A stretch of 29,769 bases of DNA from an uncultured Mycoplasmatota bacterium (GTDB lineage Bacteria > Bacillota_I > Bacilli_A > RF39 > UBA660): positions 1 to 29,769 of the forward strand of contig CANSDD010000003.1 of the NCBI GenBank assembly GCA_947645535.1, written 5' to 3'. The notes below the pieces were generated by a model. It worked only from the letters and a program-made list of their open reading frames with translations. It was not told the DNA's origin and did not search any database. Positions 29,705 to 29,769 of this stretch are shown piece by piece. The translations under genes were made by a program, and so were the position numbers. Each line of letters starts with the position of its first letter. The first letter of the stretch is position 1.

Positions 29705-29769
29705 ATGAATAAGATAATATTAGTAGATGGAAATAATTTATTATTTCGTAGTTATTATGCAACAGCATA
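29705..29769 (+). CDS. polA: N-terminus of DNA polymerase I or a related 5'-3' exonuclease (partial)
   Basis: Only 21 codons are in the window, reading NKIILVDGNNLLFRSYYATA after the first Met. The segment ILVDGNNLLFRSYYA is the start of the 5'-3' exonuclease (flap nuclease) domain shared by bacterial DNA polymerase I and stand-alone 5'-3' exonucleases. The Asp in VDGN is the first metal ligand. AGGTGAT at 29696-29702 sets the start. polA is the more common bearer of this N-terminus in Bacillota, but some reduced genomes keep only the exonuclease, so the symbol is provisional. Confidence 0.75.
   Translation, partial: MNKIILVDGNNLLFRSYYATA

Noticed and set aside
1..29769. CRISPR arrays, insertion sequences, integrases, tRNA or rRNA genes
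   Set aside because: No regularly spaced repeats, transposase or integrase motifs, or tRNA cloverleafs other than tmRNA were seen.

Overview
The window is very AT-rich and gene-dense, with strong Shine-Dalgarno sites (mostly GAGGTGAT or AGGAGG). Many promoters carry an extended -10 box (TGnTATAAT), and small intrinsic terminators often sit over the stop codons. TGA is used as a stop (for example deoC and the gene ending at 14899). MurA and two secreted peptidoglycan hydrolases point to a walled cell. Together this suggests a low-GC Bacillota, probably a reduced-genome gut lineage of the Bacilli/Erysipelotrichia/RF39 type, rather than a true Mycoplasma. The taxonomic call is inference.

Layout. 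1-4.6 kb: mntP-like exporter, class II fructose-bisphosphate aldolase, murA, an SGNH-like lipoprotein-sized protein, a BI-1/YccA membrane protein and rpmE. This resembles the Bacillus fbaA-murA-rho-rpmE neighbourhood, but without rho. 4.6-7.9 kb: a Panacea-domain (DUF4065) gene overlapping a coiled-coil membrane protein (a candidate toxin-antitoxin pair), then rmuC and two small overlapping membrane-protein genes. 8.1-12.2 kb: a trans-translation and RNA-quality-control block of rnr, a J-domain protein with an altered HPD motif, smpB and ssrA (tmRNA). 12.2-14.0 kb: a decayed island directly behind ssrA, holding a broken YhcG/DUF1016 nuclease gene and two broken genes of unknown function. 14.1-16.6 kb: an MBL-fold hydrolase convergent with a metallophosphoesterase and a CPBP-family protease.

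16.8-23.9 kb: the conserved rimP-nusA-ylxR-infB-rbfA translation operon. It has a rimP reduced to its N-terminal domain, a nusA with a large charged insertion, no ylxQ, and a 2.6-kb cassette inserted between infB and rbfA. The cassette encodes a tail-anchored protein, two WXG100-like paralogues, a stand-alone helical protein, and a protein joining the same kind of helical N-domain to a SleB-like cell-wall hydrolase. 23.9-26.0 kb: a tyrosine-type T-box riboswitch in front of deoC and tyrS, which overlap by 4 bases. 26.1-28.5 kb: a phosphomannomutase/phosphoglucomutase and a second fusion of the WXG100-like N-domain, this time to a phage-tail-lysozyme domain. 28.5-29.5 kb: a decayed HipA/CtkA-like kinase locus. 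The window ends in the first codons of polA or a related 5'-3' exonuclease.

The most interesting system is the set of WXG100-like proteins and the two hydrolases sharing one N-terminal helical domain (22320-23147 and 27600-28502). It looks like a type VII-like secretion cargo family that carries peptidoglycan-cleaving enzymes. No secretion ATPase lies in the window, so the export route is inferred.
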